The translations under genes were made by a program, and so were the position numbers. DNA of 64,000 bases. Origin: Phycisphaera sp. (GTDB taxonomy: Bacteria; Planctomycetota; Phycisphaerae; Phycisphaerales; UBA1924). The DNA lies in the NCBI GenBank assembly GCA_003712165.1, contig RHLH01000001.1, positions 2,267,575-2,331,574 of the forward strand, written 5' to 3'. Under the pieces are notes generated by a model that saw nothing but the letters and a program-made list of their open reading frames with translations, ran no database searches and was not told the DNA's origin. Positions 1-9,456 of this stretch are shown one piece after another. The number at the start of each line of letters is the position of its first letter. The first letter of the stretch is position 1.

Positions 1-1196
<1,196 letters not shown>

Positions 1197-1200
<4 letters not shown>

Positions 1201-1835
1201 CGTTACCGAGACCGCTTAGTCAGGACGAACTCTACGCAATGGGTAAGTCCATTATCGCTGATATCCAATCAGCGTTTGACGAGGTCAGTATCGAGGGTGG
1301 AATCACGATATCTGAAGCCCTCGCTATGGATAACTATGAAACCGAAGAAGTCAGGCGCGAAGCGAGAGCACAAGACACTTATGCTCATTGGCAAGAACTA
1401 GATGTCACATGGATGGACCCAGGTGGTTCTGCGATGAGCTTCATGGATCCCGTTGGGTTTCATTTCCACTTTCCTGCCTACCTCGTTCACGACATACGCA
1501 TTCATATTGGCGTACTCACAAATGGACACTGCAACTTCGATCCGTTCTATCGATTGCAGGCGGATGGGGAAAAAGGGCAAAGTTACTTCACCAATTTCAA
1601 CAAAGACCAAAGGCGTTGTTGTGCACTTTTTTTACTCTTTCGCGCAGAACTTGAGTACATAGAATATATCAATTACTTCCCTGGCGAGGGCGAGACTGAG
1701 TACATCCTCAACGAGCTCTACGACTACGGAACACCGTTTCGAATTCTGCATGTAGCGTGGTGGGAGTTTTTGACTGATGAAGAGAAGAGGCAACTAACTG
1801 GACGCTGGCTGCTTCTAAACAGCGAACCATTATAA
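1197..1835 (+). CDS. Uncharacterised protein, DUF6714-like, AT-rich
   Basis: A 212-residue soluble protein of unknown function. The segment MSFMDPVGFHFHFPAYL and the general layout resemble the DUF6714 family, which I recall rather than searched. There is no signal peptide or membrane segment. It is rich in aromatic and acidic residues. Start is GTG overlapping the pgi stop. Base composition is visibly lower in GC than pgi and the TPM gene on either side, and codon third positions are not GC-biased, which suggests recent acquisition. The C-terminal half has WWEFLTDEEKRQLTGRWL, a charged helical stretch. Confidence 0.75.
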
Positions 1836-1871
1836 ATTTCTGTTCTCTATCACGGGCACCTACAGTCTCAC

Positions 1872-2543
1872 ATGCCCCGCCCCACCCACCTCTTCACCGA
1901 CGCGGACAAAGCCTCAGTCGAGGACGCGATCTTTGACGCCGAGCAGAAGACCGGCGCGGAGATTGTGGTCGTGGTCGCGGCGCGGTCGGGCGGGTACGCG
2001 CGGGTGGCTGACGTGTTCGGGCTCTCGGTCGCGGTCGCCGTCACGCTGGTCGCGATGTGGATCTTCGGTGATCCGCGGGGCGAGTGGATCTTCCCACGCG
2101 AGACGCACATGCACCCGGGGCTCATCCTGGGGCTCTTGATCCTGGTCTTTGCGGTGTGCACGGCGATCGCCGACACGAACCCGGCGATCGTCAGGCTCGC
2201 GGCGGGCAAGAAGAGGCTCCGCAGGCACGTCGAGCGGATGGGCCCGAGCTGGTTCCAGCGATTGCGCGTGCGGAGCACGAAGGAACAGGTTGGTGTGCTG
2301 ATCTATGTCTCGCTCTTTGAGAAGATGGTGATGATCGTGCCCGACGACGCGGTCGAGCGCGTCAAGGAGAGCGGCGAGCTGCTCCCCGTGCGCAAGGCGA
2401 TCCGTGAGGGCATGAACTCGAACAGGCTGCCCGCCGCGCTGCGCGACGCGATCATCCAGGCGGGCGACATCCTCGCGCCGCACGTGCCCTCGCCCAAGAA
2501 GAACATGGACGAGCTGCCCAACGAGCTGCACCTGATCGACTAG
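1872..2543 (+). CDS. TPM-domain membrane protein
   Basis: A 223-residue protein with an N-terminal piece of a TPM (DUF477) domain (TDADKASVEDAI, then KTGAEIVVVVAARS). Two hydrophobic segments follow, around residues 50-65 and 78-98, and then a C-terminal stretch with VGVLIYVSLFEKMVMIVPD, the second half of the TPM fold. TPM proteins are envelope proteins of poorly defined role, in some cases tied to photosystem repair or phosphatase activity; the role here is unknown. There is no clear Shine-Dalgarno before the ATG. The cupin gene follows 11 nt after its stop and is probably co-transcribed. Confidence 0.8.
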   Translation: MPRPTHLFTDADKASVEDAIFDAEQKTGAEIVVVVAARSGGYARVADVFGLSVAVAVTLVAMWIFGDPRGEWIFPRETHMHPGLILGLLILVFAVCTAIADTNPAIVRLAAGKKRLRRHVERMGPSWFQRLRVRSTKEQVGVLIYVSLFEKMVMIVPDDAVERVKESGELLPVRKAIREGMNSNRLPAALRDAIIQAGDILAPHVPSPKKNMDELPNELHLID

Positions 2544-2554
2544 GGAGATTAACG

Positions 2555-2914
2555 ATGGAGAAGGTGAACATCGCGGAGAAGCTTGCGCGGTTCAGCGAGC
2601 ACTGGTCGCCCAAGATCATCGCCGAGCTCAACGGGCAGGAGGTCAGGCTCGCCAAGTTCAAGGGCGCGTTCGACTGGCACAGCCACGCGAACGAGGACGA
2701 GATGTTCCTCGTCGTCTCGGGCTCGTTCGTGATGGAATTCCGCGACAAGAAGGTCGAGCTGGGTGAAGGCGAAATGATCGTCGTGCCAAGAGGCGTGGAG
2801 CACAGGCCCGTCGCGGCCGAGGAGTGCTCGGTCATGCTCTTCGAGCCCGCGGGTGTTGTGAACACTGGCGACGCCCCGGCTTCTGAGAAAACCAACATAG
2901 CTGAGCGGATCTAG
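2555..2914 (+). CDS. Small cupin-domain protein
   Basis: A 119-residue single-domain cupin. The metal-binding motif 1 is visible as WHSHANEDEMFLVVSG (His, His, Glu ligands) and motif 2 as VPRGVEHRP with the fourth His ligand. Such stand-alone cupins bind a metal and are often sugar-binding or isomerase-like, but substrate cannot be told from the sequence. It has a good ribosome site (GGGAG about 7 nt before ATG) and sits just behind the TPM gene. The protein is cytoplasmic. Confidence 0.88.
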   Translation: MEKVNIAEKLARFSEHWSPKIIAELNGQEVRLAKFKGAFDWHSHANEDEMFLVVSGSFVMEFRDKKVELGEGEMIVVPRGVEHRPVAAEECSVMLFEPAGVVNTGDAPASEKTNIAERI

Positions 2915-2921
2915 GTAGGCC

Positions 2922-3722
2922 TCACGCGGGCTCGCTCGGGACGCTCTCGTCCCAGTCGATGCACTCGGCCGGCAGCTCGGTGATGTCGTGGTATCCGATC
3001 ATCTCGATTGTGTCCGCGTGATTGTCGCGGAGACGCCTGAGAGTTCCGAGGCTGCTTTGCCGGAGGTTGTCGTCGTCAGCTCGCATCGCAGCGAGTTGGC
3101 CGGCTGGGTGGTTTGGGTCGTCGAGCTCGGCCTTGAGGTAGTACGCATCGCCCACGTGCAGGAGCCACTTGCCGTCTTGCCCGATCGCGACGCCGCAGTG
3201 GCCTGCGGTGTGGCCCGGCAGCGGTACGAGCAAGACCTCGGCTTGGCAAGTGCAGTCGAGCCTTCGCGAGGGGATCCCGAACCAGTCCGTTGATTCGCTG
3301 TCGTCGTGTGTCTGCCAGCGCGGGCCGTGGTCGAATTGCGCTGCGACGTACCGCGGATGGCCCGACCGGAGATTCGCCAGTTCCTCGGCTGCGATGTGGA
3401 CGGTGGCTTCCGGGAAATCGGCCAGTCCGCCCGCGTGGTCTGGGTCCGCGTGGGTCAGCACGATGTGCCGAACCTGTTCGCAGGAGATGCCCATGGCTTC
3501 GAGCCGGGCGATTGCGGTGTCGTGTGCGTTGAGCTGGAACCCCGCGGCCTCGATCAACTCAGTCCCAAGCCGATCCGTCGGCTGCTGAACATCGAGCAGA
3601 CCGATGCCGGCGTCGATCAGGACGACGCCCCCGTCGTCCTGTAGGGCGAGACAATGGCAGACCACGGTCGGGAACGACGGCACGCGGAGTGTCCCGCAAT
3701 TGACGTGCATGAGCTTGGTCAC
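2922..3722 (-). CDS. Metallo-beta-lactamase-fold hydrolase
   Basis: A 266-residue MBL-fold protein. The zinc motif is THADPDHAGG, with further ligand candidates at PLPGHTAGH and HVGDAYY. I place the start at GTG 3722 because GAAAGGG lies 8-10 nt upstream and the open frame further 5' reads as non-coding. The family includes lactonases and glyoxalase-like hydrolases; it resembles the AHL-lactonase-like branch in layout, but the substrate is unknown. It is convergent with the cupin gene and divergent from the flagellar operon. Confidence 0.85.
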   Translation of the reverse strand: MTKLMHVNCGTLRVPSFPTVVCHCLALQDDGGVVLIDAGIGLLDVQQPTDRLGTELIEAAGFQLNAHDTAIARLEAMGISCEQVRHIVLTHADPDHAGGLADFPEATVHIAAEELANLRSGHPRYVAAQFDHGPRWQTHDDSESTDWFGIPSRRLDCTCQAEVLLVPLPGHTAGHCGVAIGQDGKWLLHVGDAYYLKAELDDPNHPAGQLAAMRADDDNLRQSSLGTLRRLRDNHADTIEMIGYHDITELPAECIDWDESVPSEPA

Positions 3723-3778
3723 GGATTGAGCCCTTTCGCAGATGTACCCGCACATGTGATTGGGATCATCGTAGAGCC

Positions 3779-3794
3779 GGGCACGCCAGTTGCG
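3779..3794 (+). promoter_or_regulatory. Sigma-54 (-24/-12) promoter of flagellar operon
   Basis: GGGCACGCCAGTTGCG matches the RpoN consensus TGGCACGNNNNTTGC, with GG at 3780-3781 and GC at 3792-3793 at the required 12-nt spacing. Predicted transcription start is near 3805, 33 nt before the ATG of the first flagellar-operon gene at 3838. Sigma-54 control of rod, hook and ring genes is well known in other bacteria. Confidence 0.75.
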
Positions 3795-3837
3795 TTTACC
3801 CCAGTGGGCAGGTGCCCGCAGGGAGGAACGCGCAGCG

Positions 3838-4062
3838 ATGGTGCAGGCCGATCCGTACGACGTCCGCAACAGGCTCACTGGCTCACAGGCCGGGGCTCTT
3901 CTTGCGCAAGGTGAGCTTGGCAAAGTACTTATCAACCGAGCCCACGTGATGGCCTCGGATCCCGATCGCTCGTCGATCCCCTTCCCAGCGGACCAGGCCC
4001 ATGCGCTCCGCAGCGCATTGGCTGCGCTTCCGGGCAGTGAGACAGACGGAGACGCGGCATGA
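3838..4062 (+). CDS. Small unknown protein opening the flg operon (74 aa)
   Basis: A 74-residue protein, not recognised. Three things support it as a real gene: AGGGAGGAA lies 8-10 nt before ATG 3838, a sigma-54 promoter lies just upstream, and its stop overlaps the flgF start as ATGA, implying translational coupling. The sequence has no signal peptide or membrane segment. It is amphipathic and Ala-rich, and ends in an acidic tail. FlgM, an anti-sigma factor, was considered, but its conserved helices are not recognisable. A longer frame starting at 3790 lies over the promoter and is unlikely. Confidence 0.6.
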   Translation: MVQADPYDVRNRLTGSQAGALLAQGELGKVLINRAHVMASDPDRSSIPFPADQAHALRSALAALPGSETDGDAA

Positions 4063-4838
4063 ATTACGGCATGCACATCTCGTCCTCGGGCGCGCTGACC
4101 AGCATGTACCGCATGGACACGCTCACCAACAACCTCGCCAACGTGAACACCGTCGGGTTCAAGCCTGATACCCCCTATACAAGGCAGCGCGACGCGGTGC
4201 GGATCGAGGACAACCTCCCCCACCTCGACTCGAACCCGCTACTCGAGCAGCTCGGCGCGGGTGTGCAGCTGGCACCGACCCGGACCGACTTCTCGCAGGG
4301 CTCGCTGCGCAGCTCGGGCAATGTCTTCGACGTGGCGATCTCGGGCGAGGGCTTCCTCGCGGTGCATAGCGAGAGCAGCGGCGAGACCGCAGAATTCAAT
4401 CTGACACGCGACGGCAGGCTCGGGCTCGACAGCTCGGGCAAGCTCGTGATGACGTCCTCGGGCAAGCCCGTCCTCAACATCGCCAACAGCCCGATCTACC
4501 TCGATGACAGCAAGGACGTGCTGATCTCCACCGATGGCACGATCACGCAGGACGGCGATGTCGTGGCGAGGCTCAAGCTCATCGATGTGCCCGACAAGAC
4601 CAAGCTGACAAAGGCCGGCGAGGGCCTGTTCCGCATGCACGCCGACGCGCTGGCGAACATCAGACCTGCAACGGGGCTCATCAAACAGGGCATGGTCGAG
4701 TCATCAGCCGTGGACGAGATCAAGGCACTCATGCAGGTCCAGGCGGCTGCGAGCGATGTGCGCACAAACCTCGCGATGGTCGGCTACCACGACCAACTCC
4801 TCGATCAGGCGATCAACAGGCTCGGCAGGGTCAGCTAA
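4059..4838 (+). CDS. flgF: Flagellar basal-body rod protein FlgF
   Basis: Proximal rod protein of the flagellar basal body, 259 residues. The N-terminal rod signature is TLTNNLANVNTVGFKPD, and the C-terminal D0 helix (AAASDVRTNLAMVGYHDQLLDQAI) completes the coiled base. The central DVAISGEGFLAV is the FlgE/F/G domain. It precedes flgG by 21 nt; FlgF rather than FlgG is inferred from this order, its divergent N-terminus (MNYGMHISSSGALTSMYRM) and the more canonical neighbour. Its start overlaps the preceding small gene. Confidence 0.9.
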   Translation: MNYGMHISSSGALTSMYRMDTLTNNLANVNTVGFKPDTPYTRQRDAVRIEDNLPHLDSNPLLEQLGAGVQLAPTRTDFSQGSLRSSGNVFDVAISGEGFLAVHSESSGETAEFNLTRDGRLGLDSSGKLVMTSSGKPVLNIANSPIYLDDSKDVLISTDGTITQDGDVVARLKLIDVPDKTKLTKAGEGLFRMHADALANIRPATGLIKQGMVESSAVDEIKALMQVQAAASDVRTNLAMVGYHDQLLDQAINRLGRVS

Positions 4839-4859
4839 CCAAGAAGGATCGACACACTT

Positions 4860-5657
4860 ATGGCAAGCATCGCCCTCCAATCCGCGGCCTCGGGGCTCTC
4901 GGCGCTCAGCAGCAAGCTAGACGTCGTTTCGAACAACCTCGCGAACGTGAACACGACCGGGTTTAAGTCGAGCCGAGCGAACTTCCAGGATTTGCTCTAT
5001 ATCGAACGCAAGCAGCCGGGCACCGAGAATGCCAACGGCGACCAACGCCCCATCGGGCTGCAGGTCGGGCTCGGTGTCGAGGTCGCGGGCACGCAGCTGA
5101 GCTTCGAGCAGGGCGCACCGATCGCAACGGACAGGCCCCTAGATATCCTCATCGACGGGCTCGGCTTCCTGCAGGTCGGGATCGAGGAGGGCGAGACCGC
5201 CTACACACGTGCGGGGAACCTGACGCTCAACTCCGACGGCGAGCTTGTGCTTGCAAACGACGTGGGCAGACGATTGGAGCCCAGCATCACGATCCCGGAC
5301 GACGCGCAGACGATCTCGATCGGCTCCGACGGCCGGGTGTTTGTGTCGCTACCGGGCGAGCCCGAGCCTCAGGAAGTCGGGCAGCTTGAGCTCGCAACGT
5401 TCATCAACCCGGCGGGTCTGACACAGATCGGTGAGAACCTCTTCACCGAAACCGCAGCCAGCGGCGCTCCGATCGTGGGTGAGCCCTCTTCGGGCCAGTT
5501 CGGACGGATCGTGCAGGGACAGCTCGAGTCTTCGAACGTGAACGCGACGTTCGAGCTGATCGAGCTGATCCGCACACAGCGGGCGTTCGAGATGAATTCA
5601 CAGGCGATCCGAGCCGCAGACGAGACGCTGCGTGCGGTCGCACAGCTGCGTCAGTAA
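4860..5657 (+). CDS. flgG: Flagellar distal rod protein FlgG
   Basis: Distal rod protein, 265 residues, close to the 260 of enterobacterial FlgG. N-terminal SKLDVVSNNLANVNTTGFKS is the rod signature, and the C-terminus ELIRTQRAFEMNSQAIRAAD is the typical D0 helix. The rod-specific segment after GFKSSRANFQDLLY is present. AAGGA lies about 10 nt before the ATG. It is exported through the flagellar type III apparatus, so no Sec signal is expected and none is seen. It is followed closely by flgA. Confidence 0.95.
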   Translation: MASIALQSAASGLSALSSKLDVVSNNLANVNTTGFKSSRANFQDLLYIERKQPGTENANGDQRPIGLQVGLGVEVAGTQLSFEQGAPIATDRPLDILIDGLGFLQVGIEEGETAYTRAGNLTLNSDGELVLANDVGRRLEPSITIPDDAQTISIGSDGRVFVSLPGEPEPQEVGQLELATFINPAGLTQIGENLFTETAASGAPIVGEPSSGQFGRIVQGQLESSNVNATFELIELIRTQRAFEMNSQAIRAADETLRAVAQLRQ

Positions 5658-5673
5658 GAGAGGTAAGCCCGGC

Positions 5674-6702
5674 GTGATCGCGAGGCTCTTCATCCTGGTA
5701 TTCGCGCTCGTTGGCGCCAGGTGCGCGCTGGCGCAGGGCGTCGTGACGCTCAAGCCTGTCGCGAGGCTCGGCATGGACGCGCCGATCACGCTCGCCGACG
5801 TTGCGCAGCTGACCGGCGGCGCGGAGCGTTTCGCCGGGCTTGTCATCGAAAGCGATCCCGCGTCGGTTTCGGGAGTCAGCCGAAGACTTGAAATCTCACT
5901 CGACGACGTGCGCACACTGATCGGAGCCGCTTCGGAAACGGGCGTGGGAAGGCTGACGATCAGGGGCGATGTGTGCCGGGTGATCCTTCGGGTGAAGCAG
6001 GCGCCAAAGCCCGTCGAAACGGAGGAGAAACCGGTCGTCAAGCCCGAATCCAACCTCGGGTACACGGTCCGAGACCACGTTGAGGCGAAGCTGGTGCAGG
6101 CGTTGGGCGTGCCGATGAACAGGCTGCAGATCGACTTCGACAAGACCGACCTCGCACTGCTCTCGGAGTCGACGCAGGGCTGGAGCGTTGCAGTAGAGCC
6201 GACGGGATCATCCGCGAAGATGCCCATGCGGATCACGATGTACGACGCGAGGGGAGAGATCCGGGACGAGTCGATCCGCGTGGGAGTGCGGATTCTGCGC
6301 AATATTGTGCGCACGAAACGCGCGATCAAGCGTGGCACCACGGTCACCGTTGAAGACTTTGAAACGGATGAAGCGTGGCTCGCGCCCGATGTGCCGTACG
6401 TCGAACCCGAGAACGCGACAAGCGTGAGGCTCAAGCGGAGCATCGGCGCGGGAGAGATGCTGACATCTGGTCACGTCGAGCTCGCCGAGGTGGTTCAGCG
6501 GGGTGATATCGTTTCGGTGCACCTGATCAGCGGGACTATCCGTGTGCTCACCGAGGCGAGAGCGCTCGAGAGCGGCAGAATCGGAGATCAGATCGAGCTC
6601 GCATCCATGCAGGCTTCGGGGAAATTCGTTGCTGTGGTCAAGGCGCCGGGCAGGGTCGTGGCGTTCGCCGGTGCGCAGCCTCTCGAGGGGAACAACCCAT
6701 GA
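5674..6702 (+). CDS. flgA: P-ring assembly chaperone FlgA
   Basis: Periplasmic chaperone for P-ring assembly, 342 residues. I chose GTG 5674 because AGAGAGG precedes it and it opens directly into a Sec signal peptide (ARLFILVFALVGARCALAQG). The C-terminal half has the SAF/ChapFlgA domain: IVRTKRAIKRGTTVTVEDFE, then RSIGAGEMLTSGHVE and VQRGDIVSVHLISGTIRV. The N-terminal half is longer and more divergent than in enterobacterial FlgA (about 219 residues). The stop overlaps flgH as ATGA. Confidence 0.9.
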   Translation: MIARLFILVFALVGARCALAQGVVTLKPVARLGMDAPITLADVAQLTGGAERFAGLVIESDPASVSGVSRRLEISLDDVRTLIGAASETGVGRLTIRGDVCRVILRVKQAPKPVETEEKPVVKPESNLGYTVRDHVEAKLVQALGVPMNRLQIDFDKTDLALLSESTQGWSVAVEPTGSSAKMPMRITMYDARGEIRDESIRVGVRILRNIVRTKRAIKRGTTVTVEDFETDEAWLAPDVPYVEPENATSVRLKRSIGAGEMLTSGHVELAEVVQRGDIVSVHLISGTIRVLTEARALESGRIGDQIELASMQASGKFVAVVKAPGRVVAFAGAQPLEGNNP

Positions 6703-7382
6703 AAGCAATTCTCGCGATCACAGCAGCGTTCTCTCTTGCGGGTGCTGCCGATGCGCAATCGCTCTACGAATCAAGGCCTGTGGGCGTGCCCCAGGACATC
6801 AACGGCAACGCGCAGCCGAGCGAATCGCTCGTGGGCTACAGCATGTTCGTGATCGCCCCGCCGCCGCCCAAGAGGCTCGAGGTTCACGATCTGGTCACGA
6901 TCATCGTCAACGAAACAAGCCGATCGACGAGGACACAGTCACTCGAGACCGAGAAGGAATACTCGAGTGATGTGAATTTCGACGCGTTCCTGAGCCTCTC
7001 TGACCTCGTCGAGGGCCGCCTCGTCTCGGATGAAGTGTCGACAGACCCGCTTCTCGAGATCGATTCGTCGTCTGAGTTCGCGGGCGAGGGCGAGTACGAG
7101 CGGGCCGACAGGCTGACCGCGCGCATCCAGGCAGAGGTGATCGATATCAAGCCCAACGGCGTGCTCGTGCTCGAAGCCAGAACGACCATCCAGACGGATG
7201 AAGAGACACAGGTATTCGTGCTCGCGGGCAACTGCAGGAGCGCCGATGTGACCGAGCAGAACACGGTGCAGTCGAGCCAGCTTCACAACCTGAGCATCAT
7301 CACCCGCAACGAGGGCGAGGTGCGCAAGTCCGCCAAGAAGGGCTACATACCGCGGGTCCTCGAGACTGTATTCTCGTTCTAA
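6699..7382 (+). CDS. flgH: Flagellar L-ring protein FlgH
   Basis: Outer-membrane L-ring subunit, 227 residues. It has an N-terminal signal peptide ending near GAADAQS, then the family landmarks LEVHDLVTIIVNETS, GEYERADRLTARIQAEVIDI and PNGVLVLEARTTIQTDEETQ. Unlike enterobacterial FlgH there is no Cys at the signal cleavage site, so it does not look like a lipoprotein. It is coupled to flgA by a 4-nt overlap. A sigma-54-like promoter follows its stop, before flgI. Confidence 0.9.
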   Translation: MKAILAITAAFSLAGAADAQSLYESRPVGVPQDINGNAQPSESLVGYSMFVIAPPPPKRLEVHDLVTIIVNETSRSTRTQSLETEKEYSSDVNFDAFLSLSDLVEGRLVSDEVSTDPLLEIDSSSEFAGEGEYERADRLTARIQAEVIDIKPNGVLVLEARTTIQTDEETQVFVLAGNCRSADVTEQNTVQSSQLHNLSIITRNEGEVRKSAKKGYIPRVLETVFSF

Positions 7383-7394
7383 CCGCCGCTAGGT

Positions 7395-7410
7395 TGGCAC
7401 GCCGGTTGCG
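7395..7410 (+). promoter_or_regulatory. Sigma-54 (-24/-12) promoter directly before flgI
   Basis: TGGCACGCCGGTTGCG is a near-perfect RpoN consensus (GG 7396-7397, GC 7408-7409). The predicted transcription start, 12 nt after the -12 element, is about 7421, immediately next to the flgI ATG at 7422. GCCGGT (7402-7407) and ACCGGC (7416-7421) also form an inverted repeat that would fold in a read-through transcript. Confidence 0.7.
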
Positions 7411-7421
7411 ATGAGACCGGC

Positions 7422-8552
7422 ATGATGTTCTTCCACGAGCTTTGTCAGCGCCTGAGCGGGTGCTCGCGTGTAATTGTTGCGCTCAGCTGCACCGTGCTGA
7501 TTGGTGTCCAGGCGAAAGCGGACACCATCCGTGATCTTGTCCGCATCGAGGGGGCCCAGGAGAACGTCCTGCACGGCATCGGGCTGGTCATCGGTCTGAA
7601 CGGCACTGGCGACTCGGGCGATGAGCTCGTGACCGCTCGCCCTCTTGCGCAGTATCTGATCAACTCGGGCAACGCGGTCGCCTCTCTCGAAGAACTCGAG
7701 AACTCGAACGCGGTCGCCCTCGTGACCGTGACCTGCACAGTCCCAGAAGGCGGCGGGCGGAAGGGCGACAAGATCGATGTTACCGTCTCAACGCTGGGCA
7801 GCTGCTCCAGCCTTGAGGGCGGGCAGCTCTTCCTGGCACCGCTCCGCTACGAGGTGCCCGGACCGATCGATCAGGACAGACCCCTCGCGATGGCGCAGGG
7901 CAAGATCACGATCACCAACCCGAACGTGCCGACGAACGCGAAGGTCACGGGCGGCGCACGGATGATTCAGGATCTCGCGATGGCCCCGCTTGGCTCGTCG
8001 TTCAACCTCATTGTGAACCAGCACTTCTCCGGGCACGCCTCGACCACGGCGATCGCCAACCGGATCAACCAGGAGTGGTTCGGCACGCCCGATCTGTTCG
8101 GCCCCGCGGTCGCTAGCGTTATCGATGATCGGCTCATCCGGATCGATATCCCCGCGGACCAGAGGTCGAACCCGACCGCGTTCATCGCGGAGATTCTGGG
8201 CTACCAGATCAATCAGCGCGAGCTCGGTCTGCCAGCAAAGATCATCGTCAACCGCGACACGGGTGTGATTCTCGTGACCGCGGATGTTCGCATCGCGCCG
8301 GTCGCGATCACGCACAGAAACCTGAGCATCTCGACGATCCTGCCCGAGCCCGTGCCGACGCCCGAGCAGCCCCGCGTGCTGCAGCAGGAATGGACGGGTC
8401 TTGCGACACAGCAGCGCCAGAGCGAGATGGCTCGGTTTGAGGACCTTCTCGCGGCGATGGAAAGGCTTGATGTGCCCGTTGAAGACCAGATCGACATTCT
8501 TCAGAGCCTTCACAAAACGGGGCGGCTGCAGGCGCAGCTGGTTATCGAATGA
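7422..8552 (+). CDS. flgI: Flagellar P-ring protein FlgI
   Basis: Periplasmic P-ring subunit, 376 residues, near the usual 365. The signal peptide (VIVALSCTVLIGVQAKA) is followed by the hallmark DLVRIEGAQENVLHGIGLV and GLNGTGDSGDE. Later blocks ATVSTLG-like VTVSTLGSCSSLEGG and GVILVTADVRIAPVAITH also fit. The start must be ATG 7422 or 7425, as no other start precedes the signal peptide, and neither has a Shine-Dalgarno sequence. The sigma-54 site just upstream would give an essentially leaderless mRNA. The stop overlaps the flgJ-like gene (ATGA). Confidence 0.95.
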   Translation: MMFFHELCQRLSGCSRVIVALSCTVLIGVQAKADTIRDLVRIEGAQENVLHGIGLVIGLNGTGDSGDELVTARPLAQYLINSGNAVASLEELENSNAVALVTVTCTVPEGGGRKGDKIDVTVSTLGSCSSLEGGQLFLAPLRYEVPGPIDQDRPLAMAQGKITITNPNVPTNAKVTGGARMIQDLAMAPLGSSFNLIVNQHFSGHASTTAIANRINQEWFGTPDLFGPAVASVIDDRLIRIDIPADQRSNPTAFIAEILGYQINQRELGLPAKIIVNRDTGVILVTADVRIAPVAITHRNLSISTILPEPVPTPEQPRVLQQEWTGLATQQRQSEMARFEDLLAAMERLDVPVEDQIDILQSLHKTGRLQAQLVIE

Positions 8553-8938
8553 GTCTGTCGGTGAACACCATCGCGGGGCCTGATCTTGAGGGCATGGGCC
8601 TGCTCGCTTCGGACGCCACCACGAGGCGGAGCGAGGCCTTTGACCACTTCCTCAAACGCGCCACGGAGGGCGCGGGCGAGGATGAGATCCGCACATCCGC
8701 GGAGCAACTGGTCGCGGCAACGTTCGTGATCCCGGTGCTCTCGAGCGTGCGCGAGTCGAGCATGGCAGCCGAGCCCTTCAAGCCCACGCAGGCGGAGAAG
8801 CAGTTCGGAGCGTTGCTTGATCAGCAGATCGCTGACGAGATCGTCAAGTCATCGAACCTGCCCATCGTTGACAGGCTGGCCAAGCAGTTCGGGGCCCATG
8901 AAGAGAATCGAGCACAGAGATTCGAGGTGTCGGCATGA
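8549..8938 (+). CDS. FlgJ-like rod-binding protein, no muramidase domain
   Basis: A 129-residue protein matching only the N-terminal rod-binding domain of FlgJ: EQLVAATFVIPVLSSVRES, then GALLDQQIADEIVKSSNLPI. The C-terminal peptidoglycan hydrolase domain of enterobacterial FlgJ is absent, as in several other phyla where a separate hydrolase opens the wall for the rod. It overlaps flgI and the next gene by 4 nt each (ATGA), so the three are translationally coupled. Identification rests on weak motifs plus strong context. Confidence 0.78.
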   Translation: MSLSVNTIAGPDLEGMGLLASDATTRRSEAFDHFLKRATEGAGEDEIRTSAEQLVAATFVIPVLSSVRESSMAAEPFKPTQAEKQFGALLDQQIADEIVKSSNLPIVDRLAKQFGAHEENRAQRFEVSA

Positions 8939-9447
8939 GCGCGGTCACCCAGCAGCACACGCAGAGGCTCGAAGATATCCTGCGCGGGCTCATGGCGGAG
9001 CACGAGACTCTGATCGAGCTCACCTCGAAGCACCGCGAAGCGCTCCGGGCCTCTGATGCGACAGAGATGTCACGGATCGCTGCTCGGCGTTCTGCGGTCA
9101 ACGCACGGATCGTTGAGCTGGACAGACAGAGAGCCGAGCTTGTTTCGGAGCTCGCTCAGGCGCTCGATATGCAGGGCGCGGGCATGACCGTTCGTGCGCT
9201 CATCGCGGCGATCGGCGGCCAGCCCGCCAAGCAGCTGAGTTCGCTCGCAGAGAAGCTCAGACAACTGATCGAGAAAGCACGGATCGAGCAGGCAGCGCTT
9301 CGAGACGCGACCGCTGCGGTTGCCGGTCACCTGGGCGGTGTGCTCACGCAGGTCGTTAGGACATGCAGCGTCGGCCAGACGTACAACGCGCGAGGCAAGA
9401 TGGCGCCGGGCACAGCGATGCCCGCGGCGATGGATCTGAGGCACTAG
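8935..9447 (+). CDS. flgN: FlgN-type flagellar export chaperone
   Basis: A 170-residue, mostly helical cytoplasmic protein matching the FlgN pattern: an early LMAEHETLIELTSKHREAL helix, a long coiled region, and LRQLIEKARIEQAALRDA near the C-terminus. FlgN binds FlgK and FlgL before export, and it lies directly ahead of flgK and flgL here, which supports the call. Start overlaps the FlgJ-like gene. The tail after about residue 145 is Gly/Ala/Met-rich and probably disordered. Confidence 0.8.
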   Translation: MSAVTQQHTQRLEDILRGLMAEHETLIELTSKHREALRASDATEMSRIAARRSAVNARIVELDRQRAELVSELAQALDMQGAGMTVRALIAAIGGQPAKQLSSLAEKLRQLIEKARIEQAALRDATAAVAGHLGGVLTQVVRTCSVGQTYNARGKMAPGTAMPAAMDLRH

Positions 9448-9456
9448 GAGAGGCCA

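Noticed and set aside
3790..3837. Longer start for the first flg-operon gene
   Set aside because: The extra codons overlap the sigma-54 site and the predicted transcription start; the ribosome site fits ATG 3838.
3723..4223. N-terminal extension of the MBL-fold gene
   Set aside because: It would run antisense through the sigma-54 promoter, the 74-aa gene and the start of flgF, and has no MBL features.
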